From the NCBI RefSeq assembly GCF_008710275.1, contig NZ_VYQE01000005.1, forward strand, positions 124,001 to 188,000: 64,000 bases of DNA. Reading direction: 5' to 3'. Both the position numbers and the translations under genes were made by a program. Below the pieces are notes generated by a model. The model ran no database searches. It saw only the letters and a program-made list of their open reading frames with translations, and was not told the origin of the DNA. Positions 35,305-42,482 of this stretch are shown piece after piece; the first letter of the stretch is position 1, and every line of letters starts with the position of its first letter. Source of the DNA: Histidinibacterium aquaticum (lineage in GTDB: Bacteria > Pseudomonadota > Alphaproteobacteria > Rhodobacterales > Rhodobacteraceae).

Positions 35305-35372
35305 AAGGCGCTTCGAAGCGCCTTGGAAACGCGGTTTCGAAACCGCGTGGGGAAGGGCCTTCGAAGACCCTT
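35305..35372. repeat. Array of three 20-bp palindromes with TTCGAA cores
   Basis: Three palindromes stand in a row in the 112-base gap between fdsB and fdsA: AAGGCGCTTCGAAGCGCCTT (35305-35324), ACGCGGTTTCGAAACCGCGT (35329-35348), and AAGGGCCTTCGAAGACCCTT (35353-35372, one mismatch). All share TTCGAA at the centre and start every 24 bases. The arms differ, so it is not a simple tandem repeat. It sits in mRNA inside an operon. Confidence 0.8.
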
Positions 35373-35390
35373 TGCCTCGAAGCGCGGGCG

Positions 35391-36917
35391 TCATTCCGCT
35401 GCCTCCCGGCGGCCCGCGAAATCCTCGGGGAATTTCTGCAGCGCCGACATGACAGGGTAGGGGGTGAAGCCGCCCAGGGCGCAGAGCGAACCGCTGGTCA
35501 TCGTCTCGCAGAGGTCGGTCAGCAGCGGCGCGGCGGCCGGGTCTCCGGCGGCGATGCGGTCGATGGTCTCGACCCCGCGCACCGCGCCGATCCGGCAGGG
35601 GGTGCACTTGCCGCAGCTCTCCACCGCGCAGAACTCCATGGCGAAGCGCGCCATGCCCAGCATGTCCGCCGTCTCGTCGAAGACGACGATCCCGGCGTGG
35701 CCGATCAGCCCGCCCTGGCCGTCGAACTCCTCGTAGCCGAAGGGCGTGTCGAACTCGTCGCGGCTCATGTAGGCGCCCAGCGGGCCGCCGACCTGCACCG
35801 CCTTCACCGGCCGGCCGGAAGCGGTGCCGCCGGCGATGTCCTCCACGAGTTCTCCCAGTGGCATGCCGAAGGCGGTCTCGAAGAGGCCGCCGCGCGCGAC
35901 GTTGCCGGCGATCTGGATCGGGATCGTGCCCCTGGAGCGGCCCAGGCCGAAGTTTGCGAAGTGCTCGGCGCCCTTCTCGAAGATCACCGGCACGGTGGCC
36001 AGCGAGATGACGTTGTTGACCACTGTGGGCTTGCCGAGGAATCCCTCGAGCGCTGGCAGCGGTGGCTTGGCGCGCACCACGCCGCGCTTGCCTTCGAGCG
36101 AGTTGAGCAGCGAGGTCTCCTCGCCGCAGACATAGGCGCCTGCGCCGACGCGGATCTCCATGTCGAAGGCCAGCCCCGAACCGAGCACGTCGGGTCCGAG
36201 CACACCGGCGGCGCGCGCGATCTCCACGGCCTCCCGCATGACCTCGATGGCGTCCGGGTACTCCGAGCGCAGGTAGACGAAGCCCTTGTTCGCCCCCGTC
36301 CCGATACCGGCGATCGCCATGCCCTCGATCAGGGAGAAGGGGTCTCCTTCCATGATCATCCGGTCGGCGAAGGTGCCGCTGTCGCCCTCGTCGGCGTTGC
36401 AGACGATGTACTTCCGGTCGGACCGGGCCAGGCGGACGGTGTCCCACTTGATCCCGGTCGGGAAACCCGCGCCGCCGCGGCCGCGAAGGCCGGAGAGCTT
36501 CATCTCGTCGATGATCGCCTCTCCCGACATTTCGAGTGCCCGGCGCAAGCCCGCGAGCCCCCCGTGCGCCTCGTAGGCCGCCAGATCGAGCGGATCGATC
36601 ACGCCGCAGCGGGCGAAGGTCAGGCGCGTCTGCCGGCGCATCCAGTCGAGGTCTTCGGTCGGGCCGAGGGCGAGCGGATCGTCCTCGGGGAGGTCGAAGA
36701 GGCGGTGGACGGCATCCGGAGTCATGGGACCCCAGGCGAGGCGACCCTCCGGCGTGTCGATCTCCACCAAGGGCTCCAGCCAGATCATCCCGCGCGACCC
36801 GGTGCGAACGAGCTCGACCGTGATGCCCCGGGCCTTCGCCTCGGCCTTGATGGCTTCGGCCACCTCTTCGGAGCCCAGCGCCTTCGAGGCGCTGTCGCGG
36901 GAGAGGAATATCTTCAT
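35391..36917 (-). CDS. fdsB: NAD-dependent formate dehydrogenase subunit beta
   Basis: A 508-residue NuoF-like subunit that carries FMN, the NAD site and one [4Fe-4S] cluster. After an N-terminal thioredoxin-like domain come GRGGAGFPTGIKW (FMN), CNADEGDSGTFADR (NADH), GAGAYVCGEETSLLNSLEG, and the cluster motif ESCGKCTPCR with a further Cys near SLCALGG. Start at 36917 overlaps fdsG (ATGA). It hands electrons from the alpha subunit to NAD. Confidence 0.96.
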   Translation of the reverse strand: MKIFLSRDSASKALGSEEVAEAIKAEAKARGITVELVRTGSRGMIWLEPLVEIDTPEGRLAWGPMTPDAVHRLFDLPEDDPLALGPTEDLDWMRRQTRLTFARCGVIDPLDLAAYEAHGGLAGLRRALEMSGEAIIDEMKLSGLRGRGGAGFPTGIKWDTVRLARSDRKYIVCNADEGDSGTFADRMIMEGDPFSLIEGMAIAGIGTGANKGFVYLRSEYPDAIEVMREAVEIARAAGVLGPDVLGSGLAFDMEIRVGAGAYVCGEETSLLNSLEGKRGVVRAKPPLPALEGFLGKPTVVNNVISLATVPVIFEKGAEHFANFGLGRSRGTIPIQIAGNVARGGLFETAFGMPLGELVEDIAGGTASGRPVKAVQVGGPLGAYMSRDEFDTPFGYEEFDGQGGLIGHAGIVVFDETADMLGMARFAMEFCAVESCGKCTPCRIGAVRGVETIDRIAAGDPAAAPLLTDLCETMTSGSLCALGGFTPYPVMSALQKFPEDFAGRREAAE

Positions 36918-37381
36918 GCCCGCACCTCCTGCAGGATCGCGTCCAGCCGGGTGTCGTCGACCCGCCCGTGGACCCGCTCGTCGACCATGACGGCCGGTCC
37001 GCAGGCGCAGAGGCCCAGGCAGTAGACAGGCTCCACCGTGATCGATCCGTCGGCCGTCGTGCCGTGCCAGTCGACGCCGAGCCGGTCGAGCGCGCGCTGC
37101 GACAGGGCAGAGCCACCCACGGCCTGGCAGGCCTCGGCGCGGCAGATTTTCAGGACATGGCGCCCGGCCGGCGCATCGCGGAAGTCGTGGTAGAAGCTGA
37201 CCACCCCATGCACCTCGGCGCGGGTCAGGTTCAGCGTCTCGGCGATGACCGGGATCGCGGGCGCGGGGATATGTCCGTACTCCGCCTGGACCGCGTGCAG
37301 GATCGGAAGGAGCGGCCCCTCCATGTCGAGGTAGGGCGCGATCAGCGCACGAAGGTCGTCGACCGGGGGGGATTGGGGCAT
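36914..37381 (-). CDS. fdsG: NAD-dependent formate dehydrogenase subunit gamma
   Basis: A 155-residue NuoE-like protein with a C-terminal thioredoxin-type [2Fe-2S] domain. The ligand cysteines are in KICRAEACQAVGG and CLGLCACGPAVMV. VHGVVSFYHDF and the preceding helix match NuoE. It bridges electron flow with FdsB. It is the first gene of the fds operon; its upstream region carries the inverted half-sites at 37438-37478, next to the lysR gene. Confidence 0.95.
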   Translation of the reverse strand: MPQSPPVDDLRALIAPYLDMEGPLLPILHAVQAEYGHIPAPAIPVIAETLNLTRAEVHGVVSFYHDFRDAPAGRHVLKICRAEACQAVGGSALSQRALDRLGVDWHGTTADGSITVEPVYCLGLCACGPAVMVDERVHGRVDDTRLDAILQEVRA

Positions 37382-37437
37382 GTCTGGCTCCGGAGCGGAT
37401 ACGCCTGCTGCCTGCCGCAGGGTGCATTCGAAATCAA

Positions 37438-37478
37438 TATCGTTGATCCGTCAAACGATAGGCGGATTCTATCGTTCA
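37438..37478. promoter_or_regulatory. Candidate LysR operator of the fds operon
   Basis: Three copies of a half-site ATCGTT-(T)GA/CA occur: TATCGTTGA (37438-37446), its inverse TCAAACGATA (37451-37460), and TATCGTTCA (37470-37478). The last two form the inverted repeat AACGATAG-N7-CTATCGTT. The region is 57-97 bases upstream of the fdsG start and overlaps the stop codon of lysR. The spacing suits a LysR-type activator. Confidence 0.7.
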
Positions 37479-38365
37479 CCCTGCCCCGAAGCGAGCTCCG
37501 CCGCCGCGTCCAGAAGCGACCCAAGCACCGGCGTATGCGGCTCCTGATATGCCGCGACGAGACCGACGGCGTGCCCCGCGTCGCTCTGCTGGATGGGGAT
37601 GGTCCGGAGTTCGTGCCCCGTCGCCAGGAAGTCCGCATGGCCGGTCGGCAGGATGGTCGCCCATCCCCCCAGCATCACGTGGTTCACGAGCACCACCGTG
37701 GAATTCGAGACCATGGCGGCCCGGGGGCTGAGCCCCTCCTCCATGAAGCGCCGGTTGATGATACGGCGATTCTGCATGTCCGGCGTCAGAAGGCAGAGGT
37801 CGATGCCGTCGAGGTCGGCCCAGTCCACCGCGTCCCGGTCGGCGAGCGGGTGATCCGGCCGACAGAAGAGCGAGTATGTCTCGCGGTAGAGCAGCTCGGT
37901 GGTGACCCGTCCCAGGGGTTCGTTGTCGAGGTAGGAGATGCCCGCGTCGATCTCGAGATTCTCCAGCAATTCCAGGATTTCGGCGGATGTCCGCGAGATG
38001 ATGGTGAAATCGACGTTCGGATGTCTCAGCGCAAAGCCGTGGGCGAGGCGGGAGGCCCAGGTCAGGGCGGTCGGGATGACGGCGAGCCGGAGGTGACCGG
38101 AGAGACCCTCGCGGCTGTAGCGCATCTCGTCGCGCAGGCGGCGCGTGTCGCCGACAATCTGACGGGCCCAGACCAGGGCGCGCTGTCCTTCCGGCGTCAG
38201 TCCTCCGAAGCGGGATCCGCGCTGGACCAGTTTGACACCGAGCTGATCCTCCAGCTGCCGGATGCCGGTCGAGAGCGTCGGCTGGGTCAGGCCGAGGCTC
38301 TCGGCGGCGCGGCCGAAATGGCGCTCCTGCGCGAGGGCGATGAGCATTTCGAGCTTGCCGATCAT
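37469..38365 (-). CDS. LysR-family regulator, probable regulator of fds
   Basis: A 298-residue transcription regulator. The N-terminal winged helix-turn-helix (LIALAQERHFGRAAESLGLTQPTLSTGIRQLE, about 8-40) and the LysR substrate-binding domain (about 90-290) are standard. It lies immediately upstream of fdsG in the same direction, as the fdsR gene does in related species, so control of formate dehydrogenase is the likely job. The start at 38365 gives a normal length. The ligand may be formate, but this is inference. Confidence 0.88.
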   Translation of the reverse strand: MIGKLEMLIALAQERHFGRAAESLGLTQPTLSTGIRQLEDQLGVKLVQRGSRFGGLTPEGQRALVWARQIVGDTRRLRDEMRYSREGLSGHLRLAVIPTALTWASRLAHGFALRHPNVDFTIISRTSAEILELLENLEIDAGISYLDNEPLGRVTTELLYRETYSLFCRPDHPLADRDAVDWADLDGIDLCLLTPDMQNRRIINRRFMEEGLSPRAAMVSNSTVVLVNHVMLGGWATILPTGHADFLATGHELRTIPIQQSDAGHAVGLVAAYQEPHTPVLGSLLDAAAELASGQGER

Positions 38366-38416
38366 GGCCCCGAGAAGACGCCGAGCGGCTCTCCTGCGCA
38401 AGTCCGGTGGAGCGGG

Positions 38417-39091
38417 TCACTGTCCCTTCGCGCGCAGGACCGCCGGCAGGGTTGCTGCAAGCAGGCGGAGGTCGTGAGCAAGGGAGAGCCGCTGCCAGTA
38501 GAGATCGTCATAGCCGACCCGATCCGCGAAGGAGGTCCGACCGCGCCCGCTTACCTGCCACTCGCCGCTGAGCCCCGGCCGCATCAAGAAGTAGGCCGCT
38601 CCTCCGGCCTGCCGGTAGAGTTCCGTCTGCTCGACGGTGAAGGGGCGGGGACCGACGAGGCTCATTTCGCCGCGCAGGACGTTCCAGAGCTGCGGGAGCT
38701 CGTCCAGACTGGTCCGCCGAAGAAGGTTGCCCAAGGGGGTAATGCGGGGGTCGTTCAAGAGCTTCTGGTTGAGCCTCCATTCGCGATCGATGGCAGGGTC
38801 CTGGTCGCGCAGGACGCAGAGAGCGGCTTCCGCGTCCGGCACCATCGAGCGGAATTTCAGACAGTCGAAAACCCGGCCGCCCGCTCCGACGCGCCTCTGC
38901 CGGAAGAGGGCCGGGCCGCCGCCCCGTTTCAACGCCGCCCAGATCAACGCCATCACCGGAGCGAGCACCATGAGGGCAGCGAGGCAGAGCGAAAGATCCA
39001 GCAACCGCTTCCCGCCGAGACGATACGCGTTGGGACGGTGGGCGGCATGGACGGGTGTGGCGAGGCCATGGGCGAACGGCTCGAGCTTCAT
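38417..39091 (-). CDS. Undecaprenyl-phosphate sugar-1-phosphate transferase
   Basis: A 224-residue initiating glycosyltransferase of the bacterial sugar transferase family (PssA/WcaJ-like). One hydrophobic hairpin lies near the N-terminus (about 29-52), followed by KFRSMV, the catalytic RRTSLDELPQLWNVLRGEMSLVGPRP and GLSGEWQVSGRGR. It would start synthesis of an exopolysaccharide by loading a sugar phosphate on undecaprenyl phosphate. No other polysaccharide genes are adjacent, so it is an isolated initiator. Confidence 0.92.
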   Translation of the reverse strand: MKLEPFAHGLATPVHAAHRPNAYRLGGKRLLDLSLCLAALMVLAPVMALIWAALKRGGGPALFRQRRVGAGGRVFDCLKFRSMVPDAEAALCVLRDQDPAIDREWRLNQKLLNDPRITPLGNLLRRTSLDELPQLWNVLRGEMSLVGPRPFTVEQTELYRQAGGAAYFLMRPGLSGEWQVSGRGRTSFADRVGYDDLYWQRLSLAHDLRLLAATLPAVLRAKGQ

Positions 39092-39166
39092 CTTCTGGGC
39101 ACCTTCGGCAGCGCCGGAGGGCCATGTCGCGCGCCGGCAATCGACGACGATTGGGCGCGGCGGCTC

Positions 39167-39182
39167 CTAACGCTCGGTTAAC
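39167..39182. promoter_or_regulatory. Possible CtrA site before the sugar transferase
   Basis: CTAA-N7-TTAAC differs from the CtrA consensus TTAA-N7-TTAAC by one base. It lies 76 bases upstream of the sugar transferase start, in a 254-base divergent gap that otherwise holds only promoter space and no gene. Confidence 0.3.
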
Positions 39183-39345
39183 CGTGACTTGGCGCCAGAG
39201 GCCTTTTCGGGGACGGCGGTCCGGACCCGGCCAGCGGTCCTGCAAAATGGGCGACAAAAAAAGTAAGGATTGACTTGTCCGAGGCTTTCGGTCAGGGATT
39301 CCCGCAGAAGCTCGTCGCAAGCCTTTCCCGACCGGACCTTCGCAG

Positions 39346-39798
39346 ATGACTGTTATGACCCAATCCTTTGGTGCTGCGCCCGTCGGACACCTGGACGCGA
39401 TGCCCGAGGATCAGGCGTTCTGGATACGGTCCCTGCGTCTCTGGTGCGCCGGCGACGGCGAACGCGACTCCCTTGCGGCGGGCTTCGCCGACCGTCTCGG
39501 CGCGCGGAGAGCTGACCTGGCCCTCGCGCGTTTCGATGATCTCATGACCCTCACCCTCCAGCATTCCCGCCGGCCGCTTCTGCGCCATGCGCGCGACTGC
39601 CGCTGCGCCGGGGCCGACGAGGCCGCCTTCGCGCTCTTCTGCTCGGTCGCCGGCGCGGGCGAGCGCGAGGACGCGATGCTCATCGGCTGCCTGCTGATGC
39701 GGGCCGACGTCGTGCCCATGGCGCTGTCGCTCGCGCAGTCGGTCTCTCTCGACCTGCGGAGGCCCGCGGCCATGCCGGCCGGGGCGCTCTATCACTGA
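39346..39798 (+). CDS. Conserved-looking hypothetical protein, relative of the gene at 41960
   Basis: A 150-residue helical protein I do not recognise, rich in Ala, Arg and Leu, with three cysteines (WCAG, RDCRC). No signal peptide or catalytic motif. It shows weak but patterned similarity to the product at 41960-42388: LG-x(7)-A-x(3)-F-x2-LM, an RR-x-LL/VL-x-R/H segment, a DE pair, and a G-x2-ED-A/S stretch near the end occur in the same order. It lies 22 bases before an imelysin gene on the same strand. Alternative start at 39355. Association with iron handling is inferred from position only. Confidence 0.5.
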   Translation: MTVMTQSFGAAPVGHLDAMPEDQAFWIRSLRLWCAGDGERDSLAAGFADRLGARRADLALARFDDLMTLTLQHSRRPLLRHARDCRCAGADEAAFALFCSVAGAGEREDAMLIGCLLMRADVVPMALSLAQSVSLDLRRPAAMPAGALYH

Positions 39799-39820
39799 CC
39801 CGTCTGACGAAAGGACCTTC

Positions 39821-41083
39821 ATGACCCGAACGCTGACCGCGGGCCTCGCCCTCGCGACCGCCTTTGCCGCGCCTGCCATCGCCCAGGAGAAATCCGCGGT
39901 TCTGCAGACCTATGCCGATATCGGCGAGGCCGCCTACGGCGACAGCCTCACGCTCGCGCAGGAATTGCAGAGCGCCGTCGAGGCGCTGATCGCGGAGCCC
40001 TCCGCCGAGACCCTGCAGGCCGCAAGGACTGCCTGGATCGAGGCGCGGGTGCCCTATCAGCAGACGGAGGTCTTCCGCTTCGGGAACCCGATCGTCGACG
40101 ACTGGGAGGGCAAGGTGAACGCCTGGCCGCTCGACGAGGGCCTGATCGACTACGTCGATGCCTCCTACGGCGGACCGACCGACGAGAACCAGTATGCGGG
40201 CCTGAACGTCGTCGCCAACGAGACCTTCACGCTCTCCGGCGAAGAGATCGACGCCTCCGAGATCACGCCCGAGTTGCTGGAAGAGACCCTGCACGAGGCC
40301 GACGAGGTCGAAGCCAACGTGGCGACCGGCTACCACGCTATCGAGTTCCTGCTCTGGGGGCAGGACCTGAACGGCACCGATCCCGGAGCGGGCGAGCGTC
40401 CCTGGACCGACTATGCCCAGGGCGAGGACTGCACCAACGGCAACTGCGACCGGAGGGCGGATTACCTGCAGGCGGCGACGGACCTGCTGGTGTCGGACCT
40501 CGAGTGGATGGCCGCGCAGTGGGCCCCCGAAGGCGAGGCCCGCGCTGCGGTGACCGAAGACGAGGCGGCCGGTCTGCGCGCCATTCTCACCGGCATGGGG
40601 TCGCTCTCCTACGGTGAGCAGGCGGGTGAGCGCATGAAGCTCGGCGTCATGCTCAACGACCCCGAGGAAGAGCACGACTGCTTCTCCGACAACACCCACA
40701 ACAGCCACTTCTACGACGGTCTGGGCATCCGGAACGTCTACGTGGGCGAGTACGTGGGAATCGACGGCACCGTCACCTCGGGCCCGTCCGTCTCCGATCT
40801 CGTCGCCGCGGCGGATCCGGAGGTCGATGCCGCCCTCACGGCCGATCTCAATGCGACGATGGCGGAGCTCGGCCAGCTCAAGGCGGCGGCCGAGGCGGGC
40901 TACGCCTACGACCAGATGTTGGCGCGGGGCAACGACGGCGGCGAGGCCCTCATCATGGATGCCGTCGACGCGCTGGTCAGCCAGACGCGGTCGATCGAGC
41001 GGGCCGTGGCCGCGCTGGACGTCGACCAGATCGGATTCGAGGGCTCCGACAGCCTCGACGATCCCGACGCGGTCTTCCAGTAA
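39821..41083 (+). CDS. Imelysin family protein (iron-regulated, IrpA-like)
   Basis: A 420-residue periplasmic protein with signal peptide (cut after APAIAQ). It has the imelysin four-helix fold and the signature GxHxxE in G170-Y-H172-A-I-E175 within ATGYHAIEFLLWGQDL. Despite the old peptidase M75 name, members bind metal and act in iron uptake, like EfeO or Algp7. A cysteine pair in GEDCTNGNCD follows. It lies just after an unknown gene. It is the first of two imelysins in this region. Confidence 0.88.
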   Translation: MTRTLTAGLALATAFAAPAIAQEKSAVLQTYADIGEAAYGDSLTLAQELQSAVEALIAEPSAETLQAARTAWIEARVPYQQTEVFRFGNPIVDDWEGKVNAWPLDEGLIDYVDASYGGPTDENQYAGLNVVANETFTLSGEEIDASEITPELLEETLHEADEVEANVATGYHAIEFLLWGQDLNGTDPGAGERPWTDYAQGEDCTNGNCDRRADYLQAATDLLVSDLEWMAAQWAPEGEARAAVTEDEAAGLRAILTGMGSLSYGEQAGERMKLGVMLNDPEEEHDCFSDNTHNSHFYDGLGIRNVYVGEYVGIDGTVTSGPSVSDLVAAADPEVDAALTADLNATMAELGQLKAAAEAGYAYDQMLARGNDGGEALIMDAVDALVSQTRSIERAVAALDVDQIGFEGSDSLDDPDAVFQ

Positions 41084-41105
41084 CGCCGACGGATATTAGG
41101 TTTGG

Positions 41106-41129
41106 CGGGCGGCCCCTGTGGGCCGCCCG
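41106..41129 (+). terminator. Hairpin after the imelysin gene
   Basis: A perfect 10-bp stem CGGGCGGCCC / GGGCCGCCCG with a CTGT loop lies 23 bases after the imelysin stop. Only two T follow, so termination is likely but not certain. Confidence 0.55.
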
Positions 41130-41158
41130 TTGACGTTAAACGAGACCCGGAGACCCCG

Positions 41159-41413
41159 ATGGCCAAAAAGAAGAAGGTGCCGAGCCCCTGCATCGACGTG
41201 TGCAAGTTCCGCCGCGAGGGTCATTGCATCGGGTGTTCGATGACGAAGCCGCAGAAGAAGATGTTCAAGGCGCTGAAGAAGCCGGAACATCAGGAGGCTT
41301 TCGTGGTGATGCTGCGGCACCAGCAATCCGACATGGGCAAGTATACCCACTGGACCGAAGCCTATCTGAAGAAGTGCGCGAAGAAGGGCGTGAAGCCCCC
41401 CTTCGCGGCGTAG
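41159..41413 (+). CDS. DUF1289 family small protein
   Basis: An 84-residue basic protein with four cysteines; PSPCIDVCKFRREGHCIGC (about residues 8-26) is the DUF1289 signature, probably binding a metal or Fe-S cluster. The rest is Lys-rich. The function of the family is not known. Start at 41159 gives MAKKKKV; CGGAG lies six bases before it. It is convergent with dps and close to iron genes. Confidence 0.82.
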   Translation: MAKKKKVPSPCIDVCKFRREGHCIGCSMTKPQKKMFKALKKPEHQEAFVVMLRHQQSDMGKYTHWTEAYLKKCAKKGVKPPFAA

Positions 41414-41420
41414 GCCTCGC

Positions 41421-41894
41421 TCAGCCCTGCAGGTGGGCGCGCAGCATCCAGGCGAACTTCTCGTGGGTGCGGCCGCGCTCGATCGCCAGGTCCTCGGTCA
41501 GCGTGTCGCCGGCTTCCGAGGCGATGTGCTCGAGGCCCGAGAGGGTGGAGGCGAGCTGCTCTTCGGCCTTCATCAGGCGCTCGATCATCTCCTTGTCGGA
41601 CTGGGTGCCGTCGGCCTCTTCGACTTTGGACCGCTTGAGCATCCCGGCCAGCATGCCTTCGGCGTGGGCGTCGAGCGCGCGGATGCGCTCGGCGAGGTCG
41701 TCCTGTCCCTGGAAGTGATCCTCGTAGATTTCCTGGAAGAGCGCGTGAAGCGGGCCGAAGGCCATGCCGGTCACGTTCCAGTGGAAGTTCTGCGCGAGCA
41801 TCGTCGTGACGGCCGTCTCCGCGACGGACTGGTTGAGCGCCTCTGCGATGGCTTCGCGGGCGGAGGGGCTGAGGGAAATCGCAGTCTCAGGCAT
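41421..41894 (-). CDS. dps: Dps, DNA-binding ferritin-like protein
   Basis: A 157-residue mini-ferritin that oxidises and stores iron with hydrogen peroxide and protects DNA. The inter-subunit ferroxidase ligands are all present with standard spacing: H38 (NFHWNV), H50, D65 and E69. The N-terminus lacks a Lys-rich tail, so DNA binding may be weak. An Irr-type iron box 54-70 bases upstream predicts iron control. Confidence 0.95.
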   Translation of the reverse strand: MPETAISLSPSAREAIAEALNQSVAETAVTTMLAQNFHWNVTGMAFGPLHALFQEIYEDHFQGQDDLAERIRALDAHAEGMLAGMLKRSKVEEADGTQSDKEMIERLMKAEEQLASTLSGLEHIASEAGDTLTEDLAIERGRTHEKFAWMLRAHLQG

Positions 41895-41947
41895 GGTCGT
41901 TCCTTTCCGTTCTGTCGGGGACGATCCCGTCCCGCGGCTTCCTCTAG

Positions 41948-41964
41948 TTTAGAATAATTCTAAG
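41948..41964. promoter_or_regulatory. Irr-type iron control element (ICE) before dps
   Basis: TTTAGAATAATTCTAAG matches TTTAGAA-N3-TTCTAAA, the alphaproteobacterial Irr site, with one mismatch at the end. It overlaps the stop codon of the gene at 41960-42388 and is 54 bases upstream of dps. Confidence 0.75.
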
Positions 41965-42388
41965 CTGCTTCAAGTGTCCTCGCGAGCCCCGCCGCGAGAA
42001 ATCCGAGCGGCCGGCGGTCGGCATGGGCAATGCGGCGGCGGATCAGGAAGGTCGCGCTGTCCTCGTCGCCCCGCCGGAGCGCGTCGATCAGGGCGAGAAG
42101 CCAGCGCTCGTCAAAGCTCACGTCCCGGCTGCCGGGGCGGTAGAGAACCCAGCGGCGACCCGGAACCTGGTCGAGAGACCGCATGAGCGCCTCGGCGAAG
42201 GCCGCCGAACCGGCCTCGCGGTCGGAGCCGAGGGCCGCGCAGGTGTCAAATAGATCGCTTCGCGCTGCGGCACGGCAGCGCATCCCGGTCATGCGGAGCC
42301 GGCCCAGAAGGTCGCGGTCCCCGGGTGTCAGCGCCGAAATGCCATCGGTTTCGGGTACTTGTTCGCCAGCAAGGGCCATTGCCGTCAT
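41960..42388 (-). CDS. Hypothetical protein related to that at 39346
   Basis: A 142-residue helical Arg/Ala-rich protein I do not recognise. It has no signal peptide and no known motif. Its pattern LGSDREAGSAAFAEALM ... GRRWVLYRP ... SFDERWLLALIDALRRGDEDSA resembles, in order and spacing, the unknown protein at 39346. Its stop codon falls within the Irr box of dps. Start could be 42388 or 42379. It is divergent from the di-heme/imelysin operon. A link to iron metabolism is only positional. Confidence 0.5.
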   Translation of the reverse strand: MTAMALAGEQVPETDGISALTPGDRDLLGRLRMTGMRCRAAARSDLFDTCAALGSDREAGSAAFAEALMRSLDQVPGRRWVLYRPGSRDVSFDERWLLALIDALRRGDEDSATFLIRRRIAHADRRPLGFLAAGLARTLEAA

Positions 42389-42482
42389 CCTGTCAGCCTT
42401 CTCCTGCCAGAGCGGGAGGGATCGACTCCCCTAATTGCCGACGATATTACTCAGGAAAACGGATCAGCGAAAGACCTTCCAT

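Noticed and set aside
35305..35372. CRISPR-like array
   Set aside because: The three palindromes have different arms, 4-base gaps and no spacers, and no cas genes are present.
35275..37116. A 613-codon minus-strand frame over fdsB
   Set aside because: Out-of-frame shadow; FdsB is fully explained in another frame with all motifs.
41106..41129. Riboswitch before the DUF1289 gene
   Set aside because: A single simple hairpin after a stop codon is better explained as a terminator; no conserved aptamer was seen.
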